DNA from: Marinobacter sp. BW6
GTDB taxonomy: Bacteria > Pseudomonadota > Gammaproteobacteria > Pseudomonadales > Oleiphilaceae
DNA length: 64,000 nucleotides
Direction: 5' to 3'
Assembly: GCF_008107725.1 (NCBI RefSeq)
Contig: NZ_VIRN01000064.1
Location: 496,001 to 560,000 of the forward strand
In this document: in pieces, positions 18,247 to 27,314 of the stretch
How positions within the stretch are numbered: the stretch's first letter is position 1
Layout: each line of letters starts with the position of its first letter
Position numbers and translations under genes: made by a program
The notes under the pieces: generated by a model
Database searches by the model: none
What the model was told of the DNA's origin: nothing
The model's input: only the letters and a program-made list of their open reading frames with translations

Positions 18247-19317
18247 TTATGCCGGGAAACGATCCCGGGTTTTATTGGCGATACGCACAAGCACCAGCAT
18301 CAGTGGCACCTCCACCAGAACTCCGACGACGGTTGCGAGGGCGGCGCCGGATTGCAGGCCGAACAGGGCGATGGCGGCGGCTACGGCCAGTTCGAAGAAG
18401 TTGCTGGCACCGATCATGGCACCCGGAGCTGCAATGCAGTGGCGAACTTTCCAGAGCCTTGCCCAGCCGTAGGCCAGGAAGAAAATCAGGAAGGTCTGAA
18501 CGATCAATGGCACGGCGATCAGCACGATGTGCAGGGGATTGTTCAGGATTACTTCGCCCTGGAAGGCGAACAATAGCACCAGGGTGACGATCAATGCCGC
18601 CGGGGTGACCGGGCTGAGCCGCTTCATGAAGACGTCGTCGTACCACTGCTGGCCGTGGCGCGAGATCAGTGCGCGGCGGGTCAGGTAGCCGGCCGTTAGC
18701 GGAATCACGATATACAGGACTACAGACAGCAGCACGGTATCCCAGGGTACCTGGATGTCGGAAATGCCCAGCAGGAAAACAACAATCGGCGCAAAGGCGA
18801 ACAGCATGATGATGTCGTTCAGCGATACCTGAACCAGGGTGTAGGCGGCATCGCCTTTGGTCAGGTAGCTCCACACGAACACCATGGCGGTGCAAGGCGC
18901 CGCACCCAACAGGATCGCGCCGGCCAGGTACTCGCTGGCCAGCTCCGGCGCGATCCAGGGTTCGAACACCACCATCAGAAAGAACCAGGCAATGGCAAAC
19001 ATGGTGAAGGGCTTGATCAGCCAGTTGACGATAGTAGTGATCGCCAGGCCTTTCGGTTCTTTTCGTACACCGACCACCGCACTGAAATCAATCTGCGCCA
19101 TCATCGGGAAAATCATCGCCCAGATCAGAATGGCGATCGGAATGGAGACCTGCGCGTATTCGAAACGGGAAAGGGTTTCCGGTACCACGGGCGCGAGCTG
19201 GCCGAGGGCTACGCCGGCGATGATGGCAAGGGCCACCCACACCGACAGATACCTGCCGAACAGGTCCATTCCTTCGCGGGTGTCTTCTGCCTGGTTTATT
19301 TCTGTGTTGGTGCTCAT
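18247..19317 (-). CDS. acr3: Arsenite efflux transporter, ACR3 family
   Basis: A 356-residue membrane protein with about ten transmembrane segments that exports As(III) using the proton gradient. Family marks are IPIAILIWAMIFPMMAQIDFSAV near the N-terminus and the conserved Cys-containing segment GAAPCTAMVFVWSYLTKGDAAYTL, where the Cys is needed for arsenite transport in ACR3 proteins. The conserved Glu in APGAMIGASNFFELAVAAAIALFG is also present. The start MSTNTE at 19317 gives family-typical length; longer in-frame extensions look non-coding, and no clear ribosome-binding site is seen. It diverges from the arsC-arsR fusion across an ArsR-type palindrome, so both directions are probably derepressed by As(III). 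Confidence 0.92.
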   Translation of the reverse strand: MSTNTEINQAEDTREGMDLFGRYLSVWVALAIIAGVALGQLAPVVPETLSRFEYAQVSIPIAILIWAMIFPMMAQIDFSAVVGVRKEPKGLAITTIVNWLIKPFTMFAIAWFFLMVVFEPWIAPELASEYLAGAILLGAAPCTAMVFVWSYLTKGDAAYTLVQVSLNDIIMLFAFAPIVVFLLGISDIQVPWDTVLLSVVLYIVIPLTAGYLTRRALISRHGQQWYDDVFMKRLSPVTPAALIVTLVLLFAFQGEVILNNPLHIVLIAVPLIVQTFLIFFLAYGWARLWKVRHCIAAPGAMIGASNFFELAVAAAIALFGLQSGAALATVVGVLVEVPLMLVLVRIANKTRDRFPA

Positions 19318-19374
19318 TGTGCTGGAGGATTCCTTTACTCGTGGCGACGCTGGATCTATTATGCACAAAAATAG

Positions 19375-19394
19375 ATATTCATAAAGCCGAATAT
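19375..19394. promoter_or_regulatory. Candidate ArsR operator in the divergent acr3/arsCR gap
   Basis: An ATATTC / GAATAT inverted repeat with an 8-bp spacer lies 14 bp upstream of the arsC-arsR start and about 58 bp from the acr3 start. The position and AT-rich dyad form fit ArsR-family operators. The repressor would be the ArsR domain encoded immediately downstream. Confidence 0.55.
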
Positions 19395-19408
19395 ACGGAA
19401 GTTCAGAT

Positions 19409-20173
19409 ATGAAGCGCCGCGTTTTGTTCGTCTGTACCGCCAACAGTGCCCGTTCCCTGATGGCAGAAGCCTTGCTCCGGGACATGGCCGGAGACCGGTT
19501 TGAAGTGGCCAGCGCCGGCACCGAGCCAACCAGGCCCCACCCGATGGCATTACAGGTGCTTGAGGAAGCCGGTGTTGCTACGGAAGGATTGCACAGCAAG
19601 CAATTGGCGGAGGTTCGGGAGCAATACTGGGATTATGTCATTACCCTTTGCGAAAAAGCAGCCGATGAGTGCGGCACAGTCTGCCAGCCGGCCCAGCAGA
19701 TTGCCTGGGATTTTGCCGATCCGGTACCGGCAAACCGCCACGCTACCTTTGCACTCACTCTCAGGGAAATCAGAGAGCGCATTGCGCTGTTTGCGCTGGT
19801 GCACCAGAAAGAAACCGGACCGAAACCCGCCAGCTATGACCCGGTCGCCGTGTTCAAGGCCTTGGCCGACGACTTCCGCCTGGCAGCTTTGCTGCTGATT
19901 CGCAGCCAGGAACAGCTTTGTGTCTGCGAACTTACCGAAGCCTTTGAAGCACCTCAGCCAAAGGTCAGCCGGCATTTGGCGACGTTACGGGAGGCTGGTC
20001 TGCTGGCAACGGAGCGTCGGGGCCAGTGGATTTACTATTCTGTTAATCCCGATATTCCTCAGTGGCTGGCCCGGGTGCTGGATGAAACCGCCAGCCATAA
20101 CGGCCGATTGATAGAGAACCCGCTTGCGCGATTGCAGACCATGGCAGACCGTCCGTCTGTCCAATGCCTGTAA
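19409..20173 (+). CDS. Fusion of ArsC-type arsenate reductase and ArsR repressor
   Basis: A 254-residue two-domain protein. Residues 1-135 are a low-molecular-weight phosphatase-like ArsC domain with the P-loop C9-x5-R15-S16, cysteines C81, C88 and C92 placed like the redox relay of thioredoxin-coupled ArsC, and the acid Asp in FADPVP (D104). Residues about 144-225 are an ArsR winged helix ([18 protein letters not shown]) with the metalloid-sensing CVC at 171-173. One protein could thus reduce As(V) to As(III) and release DNA on binding As(III). Both sets of key residues are intact. It is the first gene of an operon with the ArsJ-type GAPDH and ArsJ. Loss of reductase function in favour of a purely sensory role is possible. 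Confidence 0.9.
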   Translation: MKRRVLFVCTANSARSLMAEALLRDMAGDRFEVASAGTEPTRPHPMALQVLEEAGVATEGLHSKQLAEVREQYWDYVITLCEKAADECGTVCQPAQQIAWDFADPVPANRHATFALTLREIRERIALFALVHQKETGPKPASYDPVAVFKALADDFRLAALLLIRSQEQLCVCELTEAFEAPQPKVSRHLATLREAGLLATERRGQWIYYSVNPDIPQWLARVLDETASHNGRLIENPLARLQTMADRPSVQCL

Positions 20174-20219
20174 TCCGCTGGCGATCAAAACGACGGAAGA
20201 GGTTCATCAGGAGCGCATC

Positions 20220-21224
20220 ATGAGCAAGATCAAGATCGGAATTAACGGATTTGGCCGAATCGGTCGGCTGGCGTTGCGGGCGGCCTGGGATTGGCCGGAC
20301 ATGGAGTTTATTGCCATTAACGATCCGGGCGCAGATGCCGCCACCCTGGCTCACCTGCTTAACTTTGACAGCATCCATGGTCGCTGGAGCCAGGAAGCAA
20401 CCGCGGATGGAACGGAGATCGTTATTGAGGGCCGGCGTATTCGGGTGACTCATAACCGAACCATCGGTGAAAGCGACTGGTCCGGCTGCGATCTGGTGAT
20501 TGAGGCCAGTGGTGTGAACAAGAAGGTCAGTGCGCTGCAGGCCTACCTGGACCAGGGCGTGAAACGGGTGGTGGTGACGGCACCGGTGAAAGAGCCGGGC
20601 GCCAAGAATATCGTCCTCGGTGTGAACGATGATATTTTCGACCCGGCCAATGACCGCATTGTCACTGCCGCGTCCTGCACCACCAACTGCCTGGCACCGG
20701 TGGTGAAGGTGATTCATGAGAAACTTGGCATCAAGCACGGCTCCATCACTACCATTCACAGCCTGACCAATACCCAGACCATTATCGATGCGCCCCACAA
20801 GGATCTGCGCCGGGCGAGGGCCTGCGGCAGTTCGTTGATTCCCACCAGTACCGGTTCAGCCACGGCAATTATCGAAATATTCCCGGAACTGAAAGGGCGC
20901 CTCGATGGCCACGCCGTGCGCGTGCCACTGACGAATGCGTCGCTGACCGACTGCGTGTTTGAGGTGGAAGCACCGACCGACCGTGCGGCGGTAAATCAGT
21001 TGCTGAAAGAAGCCGCTGAAGGTGAGCTCAAAGGCATCCTGGGTTACGAGGAGCGACCGCTGGTATCGATCGATTACAAGACCGACCCGCGTTCTTCCAT
21101 AGTTGATGCCCTCTCCACCATGGTAGTTAACGGCACCCAGGTGAAGATCTACGCCTGGTACGACAACGAGTGGGGCTACGCCAACCGCACCGCGGAACTG
21201 GCTCGCAGAGTGGGTTCTGCCTGA
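20220..21224 (+). CDS. gap: ArsJ-associated glyceraldehyde-3-phosphate dehydrogenase
   Basis: A 334-residue GAPDH: Rossmann motif [13 protein letters not shown], catalytic Cys153 in [13 protein letters not shown], the substrate-loop Thr and Arg residues and the C-terminal [11 protein letters not shown]. Located directly before arsJ (one base between stop and start), it fits the type that uses arsenate in place of phosphate to form 1-arseno-3-phosphoglycerate, the substrate for ArsJ export. It is therefore a detoxification paralogue rather than the main glycolytic enzyme; this comes from context. CAGGAG lies 6 nt before ATG 20220. Confidence 0.92.
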   Translation: MSKIKIGINGFGRIGRLALRAAWDWPDMEFIAINDPGADAATLAHLLNFDSIHGRWSQEATADGTEIVIEGRRIRVTHNRTIGESDWSGCDLVIEASGVNKKVSALQAYLDQGVKRVVVTAPVKEPGAKNIVLGVNDDIFDPANDRIVTAASCTTNCLAPVVKVIHEKLGIKHGSITTIHSLTNTQTIIDAPHKDLRRARACGSSLIPTSTGSATAIIEIFPELKGRLDGHAVRVPLTNASLTDCVFEVEAPTDRAAVNQLLKEAAEGELKGILGYEERPLVSIDYKTDPRSSIVDALSTMVVNGTQVKIYAWYDNEWGYANRTAELARRVGSA

Positions 21225-21225
21225 T

Positions 21226-22419
21226 ATGACCGCTGCCATCCGACAGTACCTGGTGATCACCGGTAACTATTGGGCTTTTACACTCACTGATGGTGCCCTG
21301 CGGATGCTGGTGGTGCTGCATTTCCACCAGTTGGGCTATTCGCCCCTCGAAATCGCCCTGTTGTTCATCTTCTACGAGTTTTTCGGGGTGGTGACCAATC
21401 TGGTGGGTGGTTATCTGGGCGCCCGTATGGGGCTGAACCGCACCATGAACATCGGGCTGTTTCTGCAGATTGTGGCGCTGGCTATGCTGGCAGTGCCAGC
21501 GGCGATGCTGACGGTGCCCTGGGTAATGGCCGCGCAGGCGCTCTCCGGGATTGCCAAGGACCTGAACAAGATGTCCGCCAAGAGCGGTATCAAGTTGCTG
21601 GTGCCGGATGAGCAGCAGGGCACATTGTACAAGTGGGTGGCCATTCTGACCGGCTCCAAGAATACCCTCAAGGGCGTGGGATTCTTCCTCGGTGGTGTGC
21701 TTTTGATGGCTGCAGGCTTTACGGGTGCGGTCATTATCATGGCGGTGGCGCTGGGACTGGTCTGGCTGGCCAGCCTGTTTCTGCTGGGGCAGGATCTGGG
21801 CAAGAGCAAGGCCAAGCCGAAGTTCAGCGAGATCCTCTCCAAGAGCCGGGCCATCAATGTTTTGTCTGCGGCCCGCATGTTTCTGTTCGGTGCTCGGGAT
21901 GTGTGGTTTGTGGTGGCTTTGCCCGTCTACCTGCACACGGTCTTTGGCTGGGACTTCTGGAAAGTGGGTGGCTTTATGGCCACCTGGATTATCGGTTATG
22001 GCTTTATTCAGACCGTTGCGCCGCGCATAACCGGCAACATGGAAGGCAAACAGCCTGCTGTGCTCTGGGCGGCCGCACTGGCATTGATTCCCGCAGCAAT
22101 AGCCATTGGCCTGACGGCGGGCTGGTCAGCCCAGTTCGTGATTGTTGGTGGTCTGCTGTTGTTTGGCGTGCTGTTTGCCGTCAACTCGTCGCTGCACAGT
22201 TACCTGATTGTCAGTTACGCGAGAGGCGATGGTGTGTCGCTGGATGTGGGTTTCTATTACATGTCCAATGCCGCCGGCCGGCTGCTGGGAACGATCCTGT
22301 CCGGTTGGGTCTACCAGGCCTGGGGCCTGGAGGCCTGTCTTTGGATATCGTCGGGTCTGGTGACCATGGCAGCGTTGCTGTCCGTGCTGTTGCCCGAGCG
22401 GCGACCAGTTGTGGCTTGA
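21226..22419 (+). CDS. arsJ: Organoarsenical efflux MFS transporter ArsJ
   Basis: A 397-residue major-facilitator protein with about eleven to twelve membrane segments. It begins with YLVITGNYWAFTLTDGALRMLVVLHFHQLGYSPLEIALLFIFYEFFGV and contains QALSGIAKDLNKMSAKSGIKLL, the distinctive ArsJ signature. ArsJ exports 1-arseno-3-phosphoglycerate made by the adjacent GAPDH; outside the cell the product breaks down to arsenate, which lowers internal As(V). It is the last gene of the arsCR-gap-arsJ operon, starts one base after the gap stop, and converges on the outer-membrane protein gene with 7 bp between stop codons. Confidence 0.93.
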   Translation: MTAAIRQYLVITGNYWAFTLTDGALRMLVVLHFHQLGYSPLEIALLFIFYEFFGVVTNLVGGYLGARMGLNRTMNIGLFLQIVALAMLAVPAAMLTVPWVMAAQALSGIAKDLNKMSAKSGIKLLVPDEQQGTLYKWVAILTGSKNTLKGVGFFLGGVLLMAAGFTGAVIIMAVALGLVWLASLFLLGQDLGKSKAKPKFSEILSKSRAINVLSAARMFLFGARDVWFVVALPVYLHTVFGWDFWKVGGFMATWIIGYGFIQTVAPRITGNMEGKQPAVLWAAALALIPAAIAIGLTAGWSAQFVIVGGLLLFGVLFAVNSSLHSYLIVSYARGDGVSLDVGFYYMSNAAGRLLGTILSGWVYQAWGLEACLWISSGLVTMAALLSVLLPERRPVVA

Positions 22420-22426
22420 GTTCCCG

Positions 22427-23053
22427 TCAGAAGCGAATGACCAACCCGGCACCAGCTTCCACCTGCAAGTAGCCGCTGCTGTCGAAGCTGAGTTCGCACC
22501 CGCCGGAGCAGAATGCGGAGCCACCCGAATTCAGGGCGGTGTAAACGCCGCGCAGATCCAGTCTGAGGCGCAGGTGGTCAGTCAGAAAGAACTGATATCC
22601 ACCACCCAGGGACAGGGCTGCCCGGTGGTGGGTTTCGTACCTGGAATCGTCCGGTTCCAGCCGGGTCACCCCGAACACGCCGGAGACAAATCCGCCGTAG
22701 TTGTTGCCACCCGGGAAATACAGCCCGCCGAACTGGAGCTGGTAGATCGTCAGGTCGATGGATTCGACGCCCGGGGCGAAGAGGCCGTTGTCGAGCCTGG
22801 CCGAGGTGTGCTGCCGACCGAAATAAAGTTCCCCCTGCTTGCCGGGCTCCGCAAGATCAAAATTGAATACCAGCCCCTGGCTTGCGGAATCCCGGAAGTC
22901 GATCTGGTCTGAGGTGCTGGCACCGGCGGTTTTGATGTCCACCGAACTACTTGCCCGAACCCCTGCAAACGGTGAAAGGCTGACGTCGGCGACAACCGGA
23001 GAGGCGAACAGTGCCGATCCGAGAGCTAACGCTATAAAAGGTCGAAACTTCAT
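22427..23053 (-). CDS. Outer membrane beta-barrel protein of unknown function
   Basis: A 208-residue protein starting MKFRPFIALALG with a signal peptide ending near SPVVA. The mature part alternates hydrophobic and polar residues as in an eight-stranded barrel and ends in IRF with a terminal Phe, the usual signal for the BAM machinery. An FGGLYFPGGNN loop and two cysteines (FCSGGCELSF) may form a disulfide in an extracellular loop. I cannot assign a named family; it resembles small OmpW- or YfaZ-like barrels only in general form. The ribosome-binding region contains CCAGGGATGT next to the start codon, close to a CsrA-site consensus. Confidence 0.75.
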   Translation of the reverse strand: MKFRPFIALALGSALFASPVVADVSLSPFAGVRASSSVDIKTAGASTSDQIDFRDSASQGLVFNFDLAEPGKQGELYFGRQHTSARLDNGLFAPGVESIDLTIYQLQFGGLYFPGGNNYGGFVSGVFGVTRLEPDDSRYETHHRAALSLGGGYQFFLTDHLRLRLDLRGVYTALNSGGSAFCSGGCELSFDSSGYLQVEAGAGLVIRF

Positions 23054-23142
23054 ACATCCCTGGCCTGTGCGGCTGGTTGTTGGCAGGACACTGTGCAATG
23101 GTATGTTCGTGACAAATATTGGCGAGCCCTGGTGATAGTATC

Positions 23143-23751
23143 TTGACAGATCTTGTGCTGGAAAGTCTCAGTGTTGGGACTCTCAATAACCTGTCCCTGA
23201 CAGTGCCAAGTGGACAGGTTCTCTGCATTTCCGGCCCTTCGGGGAGCGGCAAGAGTCGCCTGTTACGGGCCGTGGCTGACCTGGAGCCGCACGGAGGCAG
23301 GGTTTCTCTGGGTGATACAGCCCAGTTCGATGTTGCTGCCCACACGTGGCGAAGCCGGGTGGTGATGGTGCCCGCAGACAGTCAGTGGTGGTTTGATGAC
23401 GTGGGTGGTCATTTTTCGGGTGATTCGGCCTCGAGACTCCCCTCCGCTCTGGGCTTTCCGCCCGGGGTGATGGGCTGGTCTGTGAGTCGACTGTCCTCGG
23501 GCGAGCGACAGCGCCTTGCGCTTTGGCGGGCCCTTGCCGTTCAGCCGGAAGCTCTGTTGCTGGACGAGCCCACCGCCAATCTGGATAACGACAGTACGGA
23601 AGTCATTGAAACCTGGTTACTTGACGAGATCCGTCGTCGGCAGATCGCGGTGCTCTGGGTCGCCCATGATCCGGCCCAGATTCATCGGGTGGCCGACGCC
23701 CATTACCGGATCCTTGGCACCAGGCTGGAGCGCGACCATGGAAGTGATTGA
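23143..23751 (+). CDS. fetA: ABC transporter ATP-binding protein FetA (YbbL-like)
   Basis: About 202 residues from a TTG start (23143) placed 7 nt after GGTGA; another TTG is at 23119 and no ATG is available near the N-terminus. Walker A SGPSGSGKS, a signature loop LSSGERQRLALWRAL, Walker B ALLLDEPTANLD and the switch His in WVAHD are all present. With the overlapping downstream permease it forms the FetAB pair, which in E. coli is linked to iron export and resistance to oxidative stress. The substrate here is inferred from homology. The unusual start codon may keep expression low. Confidence 0.82.
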   Translation: MTDLVLESLSVGTLNNLSLTVPSGQVLCISGPSGSGKSRLLRAVADLEPHGGRVSLGDTAQFDVAAHTWRSRVVMVPADSQWWFDDVGGHFSGDSASRLPSALGFPPGVMGWSVSRLSSGERQRLALWRALAVQPEALLLDEPTANLDNDSTEVIETWLLDEIRRRQIAVLWVAHDPAQIHRVADAHYRILGTRLERDHGSD

Positions 23752-24535
23752 TCTGGCCTGGTGGAAGTTGGGGCTTGCGGCCTTGCTGGTACTGGCGCTG
23801 GCGGCAACTGGGTATCTGGCCCGGCTCGGCGTCACCCGAAGTCTTCTGATCGCCGCACTCCGCACGGTCATTCAGTTGGCGTTGATCGGGTTGGTACTGG
23901 AAGCGCTGTTCGCGTCATCTGAGTTCTACTGGATTGCCCTGCTGGCGCTGGTCATGCTGATGGTTGCTGGCCGGGAGGTAGTGGCTCGACAAGGCCGACG
24001 CCTGCGGGGATGGTGGGCGTTCAGTATCGGCACCAGTGCAATGTTCGTGTCGTCCTTCACGGTTACGGTGCTGGCCCTGACTGTGGTGATTGGCCCCGAG
24101 CCCTGGTACGCCCCGCAATACGCCATTCCCTTGTTAGGTATGATGCTTGGCAACACCATGACTGGCGTGAGTCTGGCGCTGGATCGATTGAATGAATCGG
24201 TCTGGCGCCAGCGGGCGGTCATTGAGAACCGTTTGATGCTGGGCCAGACCTGGCAGCAGGCGATGGAGGATATCCGTAGGGAGGCCATGCGCAGTGGCAT
24301 GATGCCATCAATCAACGCCATGGCCGCCGCCGGTATTGTCAGTCTGCCGGGCATGATGACTGGCCAGATTCTCGCGGGGAGCCCGCCGGCGGTGGCGGTG
24401 AAATACCAGATTCTGGTGATGCTGATCATTACCGTCGGCACCGGATTCGGCGCTTTGATGGCGGTTTCGTGGGGAGGCCGCAAACTCTTCGATGACCGGG
24501 AGCGTTTGCGGCTGGATCGATTGGTAAAACCCTGA
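23738..24535 (+). CDS. fetB: ABC transporter permease FetB (UPF0014 family)
   Basis: A 265-residue membrane protein, the only permease subunit of the FetAB exporter. About six to seven hydrophobic segments are visible. The UPF0014 signatures are present: ALRTVIQLALIGLVLEALF, IPLLGMMLGNTMTGVSLALDRL and MMPSINAMAAAGIVSLPGMMTGQILAG. Its ATG at 23738 overlaps the 3' end of fetA by 14 bp, implying coupled translation. Ends 98 bp before the MFS gene on the same strand. Confidence 0.9.
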   Translation: MEVIDLAWWKLGLAALLVLALAATGYLARLGVTRSLLIAALRTVIQLALIGLVLEALFASSEFYWIALLALVMLMVAGREVVARQGRRLRGWWAFSIGTSAMFVSSFTVTVLALTVVIGPEPWYAPQYAIPLLGMMLGNTMTGVSLALDRLNESVWRQRAVIENRLMLGQTWQQAMEDIRREAMRSGMMPSINAMAAAGIVSLPGMMTGQILAGSPPAVAVKYQILVMLIITVGTGFGALMAVSWGGRKLFDDRERLRLDRLVKP

Positions 24536-24633
24536 GGGTAGGGCTCGATGTCAACCAGGTACCAAAGTCGCATGGGCGAAGCAGGCATCGCGAGGCTAGG
24601 CTTAATCCATCGTTCGCATAAAAGACAACAACA

Positions 24634-25818
24634 ATGATCGACCTGCTACGACGTTATCCCCTCCCTGTGATTGTTCTGGCCCAGCTTTTCGGTACCTCGC
24701 TATGGTTCAGTATCAACGGTGTCTGGTTGTCACTGTCGAGGGAACTAGGCCTGACAGAAACCGATTTGGGCCGGTTGACGCTGGCGGTTCAGGCAGGCTT
24801 TATCGCGGGTACCCTGACCATCGCTGTGACCGGCCTGGCAGACCGCTTTGGCGCGAGCCGTATCTTTGCTCTGTCGAGTCTGTTGGGTGCCGTGGTTAAT
24901 GGCGGTTTTGTTGTCGCCGCAGGTTGGCCACCGGTCGATTTTCTCCTGCGATTCGCCACCGGTCTTTGCCTGGCTGGCATCTACCCTCTGGGCATGAAAA
25001 TGGTCATCGCCTGGACTCCAAAATACGCCGGTGCGGCACTGGCCTGGCTGGTGGGCATGCTTACCCTGGGTACTGCCTTGCCACACATGATGCGAGGCGC
25101 AACCCAGGGTATGCCCTGGGAGTGGCCGCTGATGGCAGCATCCTGCCTCGCCCTGGCCGGAGGGCTGCTTGTTTTCCTGCTTGGCGACGGGCCGCACCTG
25201 CCGAAAAGTAGTGGCCGGCTGCCCCTCAGCCAGGGTCTGGCGGCCTTGCGTATCCCGAGATTCCGGGCGGTGGCCGGCGGTTACTTTGGTCATATGTGGG
25301 AGCTTTATGCCTTCTGGACGTTAACGCCCCTGCTCATCGGCCGGGAACTTCAGCGCCTGGGGCAGGGTGATGCATTGGTTCCCTGGTTGTCGTTCGCGGT
25401 GATTGGCATTGGCGCCGCGGGTTGCGTCGGTGGCGGACGGCTCAGTCGAACCCTGGGCAGCGAGTGGGTGGCCCGGCGGGCGCTGATGGTATCTGGTGCC
25501 GTTTGTCTGTTATATCCCTGGCTGAGCGGCATGCCCCCGATTTTTCTGATTGCGTTGCTACTTGTGTGGGGTGTTGCCGTGATCGCGGATTCGCCGCAGT
25601 TTTCAGCACTGGCGGCTGAGACCGCGCCTCGTGAATCTGTAGGGTCCTCGTTGGCAGTCATGAATGCGGTCGGGTTTGGCCTGACATTGCCGGCCATCTG
25701 GCTCACCAGCGGCCTCTGGGGGCAGCTGGGAGCATGGGTAGTGCTTGTGTTGGTTCCCGGGCCAGTGCTGGGTTTGTGGTCGCTCGGAAGAAAACCTTCT
25801 ACCCCCGAAAGATCATGA
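24634..25818 (+). CDS. MFS transporter
   Basis: A 394-residue major-facilitator permease with about twelve membrane segments. The N-terminal half has SLWFSINGVWLSLSRELGLTETDLGRLTLAVQAGFIAGTLTIAVTGLADRFGASRIF, which contains the DRFGASR loop-2,3 motif. The family resembles CynX/NimT-type carriers and uncharacterised MFS proteins of marine bacteria. The substrate is unknown. The start is an ATG with no strong ribosome-binding site. Its stop overlaps the stop of the convergent redoxin gene by 6 bp. Confidence 0.85.
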   Translation: MIDLLRRYPLPVIVLAQLFGTSLWFSINGVWLSLSRELGLTETDLGRLTLAVQAGFIAGTLTIAVTGLADRFGASRIFALSSLLGAVVNGGFVVAAGWPPVDFLLRFATGLCLAGIYPLGMKMVIAWTPKYAGAALAWLVGMLTLGTALPHMMRGATQGMPWEWPLMAASCLALAGGLLVFLLGDGPHLPKSSGRLPLSQGLAALRIPRFRAVAGGYFGHMWELYAFWTLTPLLIGRELQRLGQGDALVPWLSFAVIGIGAAGCVGGGRLSRTLGSEWVARRALMVSGAVCLLYPWLSGMPPIFLIALLLVWGVAVIADSPQFSALAAETAPRESVGSSLAVMNAVGFGLTLPAIWLTSGLWGQLGAWVVLVLVPGPVLGLWSLGRKPSTPERS

Positions 25819-26049
25819 TCCCAGCCAGCCGGCGATCTCATCTCGTCCGGGAATGGAACCGCTATGCACCAACTTGCCGTCAACCGCTACGGCAGGCGTC
25901 GCCATGACCTGATACTCCATAATTCTGGCCGGATCAGTTACTTTTTCTACGTTCACGGTCTGCCCCAGTTCTTTGGCCAAGCGTTCGATACTTTCGGCTG
26001 TCTTTACGCACTTTTTGCAGCCGGTTCCCAGCACTTCAAAGGTCTTCAT
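25813..26049 (-). CDS. Small thioredoxin-like protein with TGCKKC active site
   Basis: A 78-residue redox protein of the thioredoxin-fold type annotated as redox-active disulfide protein 2. The CxxC is in GTGCKKC near the N-terminus, and the cis-Pro is in MATPAVAVDGK. No signal peptide, so cytoplasmic. AGGAG lies 7 nt before ATG 26049. It follows the ArsP-like permease by 38 bp on the same strand, a pairing seen with UPF0718 permeases and often near arsenic genes. A role in supplying electrons or handling a metalloid for the permease is an inference. Confidence 0.88.
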   Translation of the reverse strand: MKTFEVLGTGCKKCVKTAESIERLAKELGQTVNVEKVTDPARIMEYQVMATPAVAVDGKLVHSGSIPGRDEIAGWLGS

Positions 26050-26087
26050 CGGTTTTCTCCTGATATTCGTTAACACTGAATTTGCCT

Positions 26088-27104
26088 TCAGAACCCGGCA
26101 AATAGCCAGGGTTCTATGGCATTGATGACCCAGCCCACCACCATGAAGTTGGCCAGCAGGATTGCAAAAATCAGCGCAAGGAGGCGAAACGTCATCACCT
26201 GTTTGAGCATGATGAACTCGGGAAAGCTGGCCGCCACGGTGCTCATACAGAAGGCGAGAGTGGTGCCCACTGGCAGTCCCTTGACGATTAGGCTCTCCAT
26301 CACCGGAATGACGCCGGTGGCGTTGGAATAGAGCGGGAGACCGGCGAAAACCGCCGCCGGCACGCTCCACCATTGGCCGGAACCCAGGTTGTCGGCAAAC
26401 CAGCCTTCGGGTACGAAGCCGTGCAGGGCCGCGCCCAAGCCGACGCCGATCAATACCCACTTCCAGATTCGCCCGACGATTTCACCGAGTTCAGTTTTTG
26501 CGAACTGATGGCGCTCGGCAAACGTCATCTTGCGGGATTCGGGGACCTCTGTGTTATCCGGCTGTTCATGAGCTGCCTTTGCGGCCTTCTGATAGGCTTT
26601 GGCGGCGAAGTCTTTGAGCCAGCGCTCGCCTCTCAGGCTGTCGAGTATCATCCCGCCAACAATGCCAACGGTCATGCCGACCACCACGTAAGCGAGAGTG
26701 AACTTCCAGCCCAGCAGACTCCAGAGCATGATCACTGCAACTTCATTGATGATTGGCGATGTGAACAGAAATGCCATGGTGATGCCCAGGGGGATCCCGG
26801 CGCTGGTAAAGCCCAGGAACAGCGGGATGCTGGAGCAGGAGCAGAACGGTGTTATCGCCCCGAAGCCGGAACCAAAAACGTAGCCGGCAAGGCGGTTTTT
26901 GCTTTGTATGTAGGCACGTACTCGCTCTAGGTCCAGTGTGGCGCGGGCGAGGGCAATGATGTAAATCATCACCACCAGCAAGAATAAAATCTTGGTGGTG
27001 TCCTCAATGAAAAAATGAATTGAAGTGCCTGCCTTTGTGGCCGGATCCAGTCCAAGAATGTCGTAGGTCAGCCAGGTGGCAAGATCAGAAAAGTAATCAA
27101 GCAT
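26088..27104 (-). CDS. Permease of the UPF0718/ArsP-like family
   Basis: A 338-residue membrane protein with about eight to ten transmembrane segments in two repeats. It carries the hallmark GAITPFCSCSSIPLFLGFTSAGIPLG and the second-half counterpart AGLPLYSNATGVIPVMESLIVKGLPVGTTLAF. ArsP members export trivalent organoarsenicals such as methylarsenite or roxarsone(III), and the Cys pair FCSC is important there. Other members are uncharacterised. The co-transcribed TGCKKC redoxin and the arsenic island about 4 kb away support a metalloid role, but this remains an inference. Confidence 0.82.
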   Translation of the reverse strand: MLDYFSDLATWLTYDILGLDPATKAGTSIHFFIEDTTKILFLLVVMIYIIALARATLDLERVRAYIQSKNRLAGYVFGSGFGAITPFCSCSSIPLFLGFTSAGIPLGITMAFLFTSPIINEVAVIMLWSLLGWKFTLAYVVVGMTVGIVGGMILDSLRGERWLKDFAAKAYQKAAKAAHEQPDNTEVPESRKMTFAERHQFAKTELGEIVGRIWKWVLIGVGLGAALHGFVPEGWFADNLGSGQWWSVPAAVFAGLPLYSNATGVIPVMESLIVKGLPVGTTLAFCMSTVAASFPEFIMLKQVMTFRLLALIFAILLANFMVVGWVINAIEPWLFAGF

Positions 27105-27314
27105 TGCCAGTTTGCACCTTTGTTAATGAAACCTCATAACCTGAAGGCGAATAGCTGCCTGAAAGGATACTTTAGATTGTCCGCCAAAGGCTTTACTTCG
27201 AAATCCAACTGTCGATGGATGGCTACTGTGGAGTAGCTCTGTACTGAAAAGGCTTTTGATCTGGTTTTGGGCCTTTGCTAGGCTCTTACGCTCTCCCCCT
27301 AACCCAATCCTATT

